Below are positions 12,936-14,669 of a stretch of DNA of 14,669 nucleotides, one piece after another. Every line of letters begins with the position of its first letter. Position 1 is the stretch's first letter. Source of the stretch: an uncultured delta proteobacterium (GTDB lineage: Bacteria > RBG-13-61-14 > DRUE01). The notes under the pieces are model-generated. The model was not told where the DNA came from and ran no database searches. It worked only from the letters and a program-made list of their open reading frames with translations. Where the stretch lies: NCBI GenBank assembly GCA_903930515.1, contig CAIYYW010000181.1, forward strand, positions 1 to 14,669, given 5' to 3'. A program made the translations under genes and the position numbers.

Positions 12936-12964
12936 ATTATGAGCGCTCAAGCCCCGACTGTCAA
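12936..12964 (-). promoter_or_regulatory. Promoter of the FmdB-type gene with spacer palindrome
   Basis: On the minus strand, TTGACA (12959-12964) is followed after exactly 17 bp by CATAAT (12936-12941), a 6/6 and 5/6 match to the sigma70-type consensus. A perfect 10-bp palindrome TGAGCGCTCA (12940-12949) overlaps the -10 and the spacer and may be an operator. The predicted start near 12929 falls inside the AGGAGGAGGA ribosome tract, so the leader would be only about 7 nt (13 nt to the second ATG). Confidence 0.72.
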
Positions 12965-13017
12965 TATTTTGCCGCGGTCAAGGTTGCCTTTGCCGGAGAT
13001 GCTGATAAATTAAAAAT

Positions 13018-14601
13018 ATGGAACCCGGCCAAAAACCCCGGCTCCGGAAAATCGGCCTGGTCGCGATTCTGGTTTTGCTCTGCCTGATCGCTTTTATTCC
13101 CGGCCTGAAAGCCCCTTTTTTCTACGATGATTTGAACACGATTTTGATGAACCCGGCGATCCAGTCGCCCGGGGATTACGGCCGGTATTTTCATCAGCTG
13201 GAAAGTTTTTCCGCGGACCAGGCCCGGATGTTCCGGCCCCTGGTCCTGATCAGCCTGGCGATGAACTGGAAATGGTTTCAGGACCGGACTTTGGGCTGGC
13301 ACCTGACCAACCTGCTCGGTCACCTGCTCTGCGTGATCCTGGTTTATTTCTTGTTGCAAGCCCTGTCCGGGTCCCGGCAAATGGCGTTCCTGGCCGCGGC
13401 TTTGTTCGCGGTCCATCCCAGCCGGGTGGAGCCGGTTTTATATCTGAGCGCCCGGAGCGAAATTTTCGCCAGCCTCTTCTATCTGCTCTCGTTTTTGCTC
13501 TTCCTCAAATCCCAGACCGCGCGGAAAAAATCCGCCGAGCTGATCCTGGGAATTTTTTCCCTCCTCGGCTTCTGGCTGGGATTATTTTCCAAAGACCTCG
13601 CCATCACCCTTCCCGCGGCCCTGACCCTGGAGCGGATATTTTTCCGACAGCTCAACCGGAAATCCATCATCTGGCTCGCGATCTTCTGGGGAAACGCCCT
13701 GATCTATTTCTGGGTCAGGCGCGCGCTCAACCTTTACACCTTTTTGCCCCCGGCCCGGCCGCGGCCGGTCCTGGAAAACCTTTTGCTCCAATCGCGGGTG
13801 ATGGTTTACTATCTGCGCTGGCTGATCTTCCCGATCCATAATTCAGTGGAAGCGAAATTCAGTCCGGTCTCTCCCGCCGGGATCATCTTGAGCATGCTCC
13901 TTCTCGCCGCGGTTGTGGCCGCGGGTATTTACCTGGCCCGGACCAAGCCCCTGATCGGGTTCCTGGTTTTTTTCTTCTTCATCGTCCTTTCCCCCAGTTC
14001 CTCGGTGGTTTCCCTGGTGGTGGAAGGGAATCTGGTCCGGGGGTATCTGGCGGGATTGTTCATATTCGTGGTCCTGGCGGAATTGATTCTCTTTGCGCCA
14101 TCCGCGGGTCTCCGGGCGCGCCTGAAAATAGTTTTGGCCGTGATTTATTTTGTCTGTCTCCTGGGGCTTTCCTGGAATTGGTCCGCAGCCTGGCAGAGTC
14201 CAAGCCGACTCTGGTCGGAAACCGTGAAGAATTTCCCGGACCATTCCCGGGCGCGCAACAACCTGGGCATCCTTTTGGAGCGCAAGGGCAACTTCAGACA
14301 GGCCGAGCGGGAATACTATCAGGCGGCGCGGACCGATCCCGGAAATCCCTCCGCCCTGGTCAATTACGGCCGGATGCTGTTTGGCAAAGAAGAGTTTGAC
14401 CGCGCCGAGCTTTACTTCCGGAAGGCCCTGGAACTGGAGCCCTGGAGCTGCACCACCCGGATCAATTACAGCCAACTCCTGATCTCCACCGGCCGGATGG
14501 AAGAGGCGAAACAACTCCTAGATCAGGTCAACTCCTGCCCCGGATATCAGGATGAACTGGACCGGCAGAAAGAAAGAATCCGCGGTCTGCTCGGACAATA
14601 A
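13018..14601 (+). CDS. TMTC-like polytopic membrane protein with TPR domain (putative GT-C glycosyltransferase)
   Basis: 527 residues. An N-terminal membrane helix (about 11-30) is followed by an exported loop with FFYDD (Asp37/Asp38), the acidic pair typical of GT-C glycosyltransferases, and by FRPLVLISLAMN, HLTNLLGHLL and AVHPSRVEPVLYLSARSEIF, which parallels the HPxHTEAVxxxxGRADLLA pattern of the eukaryotic TMTC proteins. Some ten hydrophobic segments extend to about residue 395. The C-terminus (about 400-520) holds three TPRs (ARNNLGILLERKGNFRQAE, ALVNYGRMLFGKEEFDRAE, TRINYSQLLISTGRMEEAK). TMTC1-4 are protein O-mannosyltransferases; a comparable lipid-linked sugar transfer here is inferred, and the acceptor is unknown. 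No good ribosome site precedes the ATG, and the frame closes with TAA just upstream. Confidence 0.82.
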   Translation: MEPGQKPRLRKIGLVAILVLLCLIAFIPGLKAPFFYDDLNTILMNPAIQSPGDYGRYFHQLESFSADQARMFRPLVLISLAMNWKWFQDRTLGWHLTNLLGHLLCVILVYFLLQALSGSRQMAFLAAALFAVHPSRVEPVLYLSARSEIFASLFYLLSFLLFLKSQTARKKSAELILGIFSLLGFWLGLFSKDLAITLPAALTLERIFFRQLNRKSIIWLAIFWGNALIYFWVRRALNLYTFLPPARPRPVLENLLLQSRVMVYYLRWLIFPIHNSVEAKFSPVSPAGIILSMLLLAAVVAAGIYLARTKPLIGFLVFFFFIVLSPSSSVVSLVVEGNLVRGYLAGLFIFVVLAELILFAPSAGLRARLKIVLAVIYFVCLLGLSWNWSAAWQSPSRLWSETVKNFPDHSRARNNLGILLERKGNFRQAEREYYQAARTDPGNPSALVNYGRMLFGKEEFDRAELYFRKALELEPWSCTTRINYSQLLISTGRMEEAKQLLDQVNSCPGYQDELDRQKERIRGLLGQ

Positions 14602-14669
14602 GTTTTGGGATCAGGCCTTAGGTTTCAAGTCAAGGGTCTGTTGCCCAAATCCTTCTGACCGGATAGAAT

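Noticed and set aside
14602-14669. Possible feature in the right-hand end
   Set aside because: Only 68 bp after the last stop codon, with no clear hairpin, promoter or start codon in context.

Overview
The window reads as a chromosomal housekeeping segment with accessory genes from a moderately GC-rich, Gram-negative-type bacterium. It has Rho, a lipobox lipoprotein, and a zinc-type ribosomal protein L31. The response regulator opens with an ADDSITIQKVV-type receiver and ends in a WEVVPELAE-type helix. From memory, this combination, plus sulfatase-TPR and GT-C-TPR proteins, is typical of Acidobacteriota, Aminicenantes (OP8) and deltaproteobacterial lineages. That placement is an inference; no rRNA is present.

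Layout from left to right: (1) a minus-strand tRNA-Val(UAC) with its own promoter, then minus-strand rho carrying a repeat-rich N-terminal extension; (2) a divergent intergenic region of about 415 bp with candidate promoters facing both ways; (3) a plus-strand cluster of two divergent CheW-like proteins, overlapping by 4 bp, and a large response regulator with a long acidic repeat linker; (4) a plus-strand cluster of valS, a nitrilase-superfamily amidohydrolase, a small Cys-rich unknown protein and a sulfatase-fold TPR lipoprotein, all abutting or overlapping; (5) rpmE, a strong intrinsic terminator-like hairpin, then prfA and prmC, the translation-termination genes (RF1 and the enzyme that methylates its GGQ glutamine); (6) a convergent FmdB-type zinc-ribbon gene with a near-consensus promoter; (7) a plus-strand polytopic membrane protein with C-terminal TPRs that resembles the TMTC/GT-C glycosyltransferase family.

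The most noteworthy items are as follows. The chemosensory-like trio (two CheW-like adaptors and a response regulator) has no CheA or receptor in the window, and the regulator has Ala at the usual Thr/Ser switch position. A dispersed palindromic G-rich element of about 42 bp lies right after the rho stop codon and again just after the response regulator, in the same sense orientation; the second copy contains a canonical four-run G-quadruplex motif. An intrinsic terminator sits so close to prfA that prfA-prmC probably depends on read-through. There is a Cys-rich small ORF of unknown function, a sulfatase-fold lipoprotein lacking the formylglycine Cys/Ser, and a bacterial TMTC-like protein. I did not find a phage, transposon, CRISPR array or defence system.
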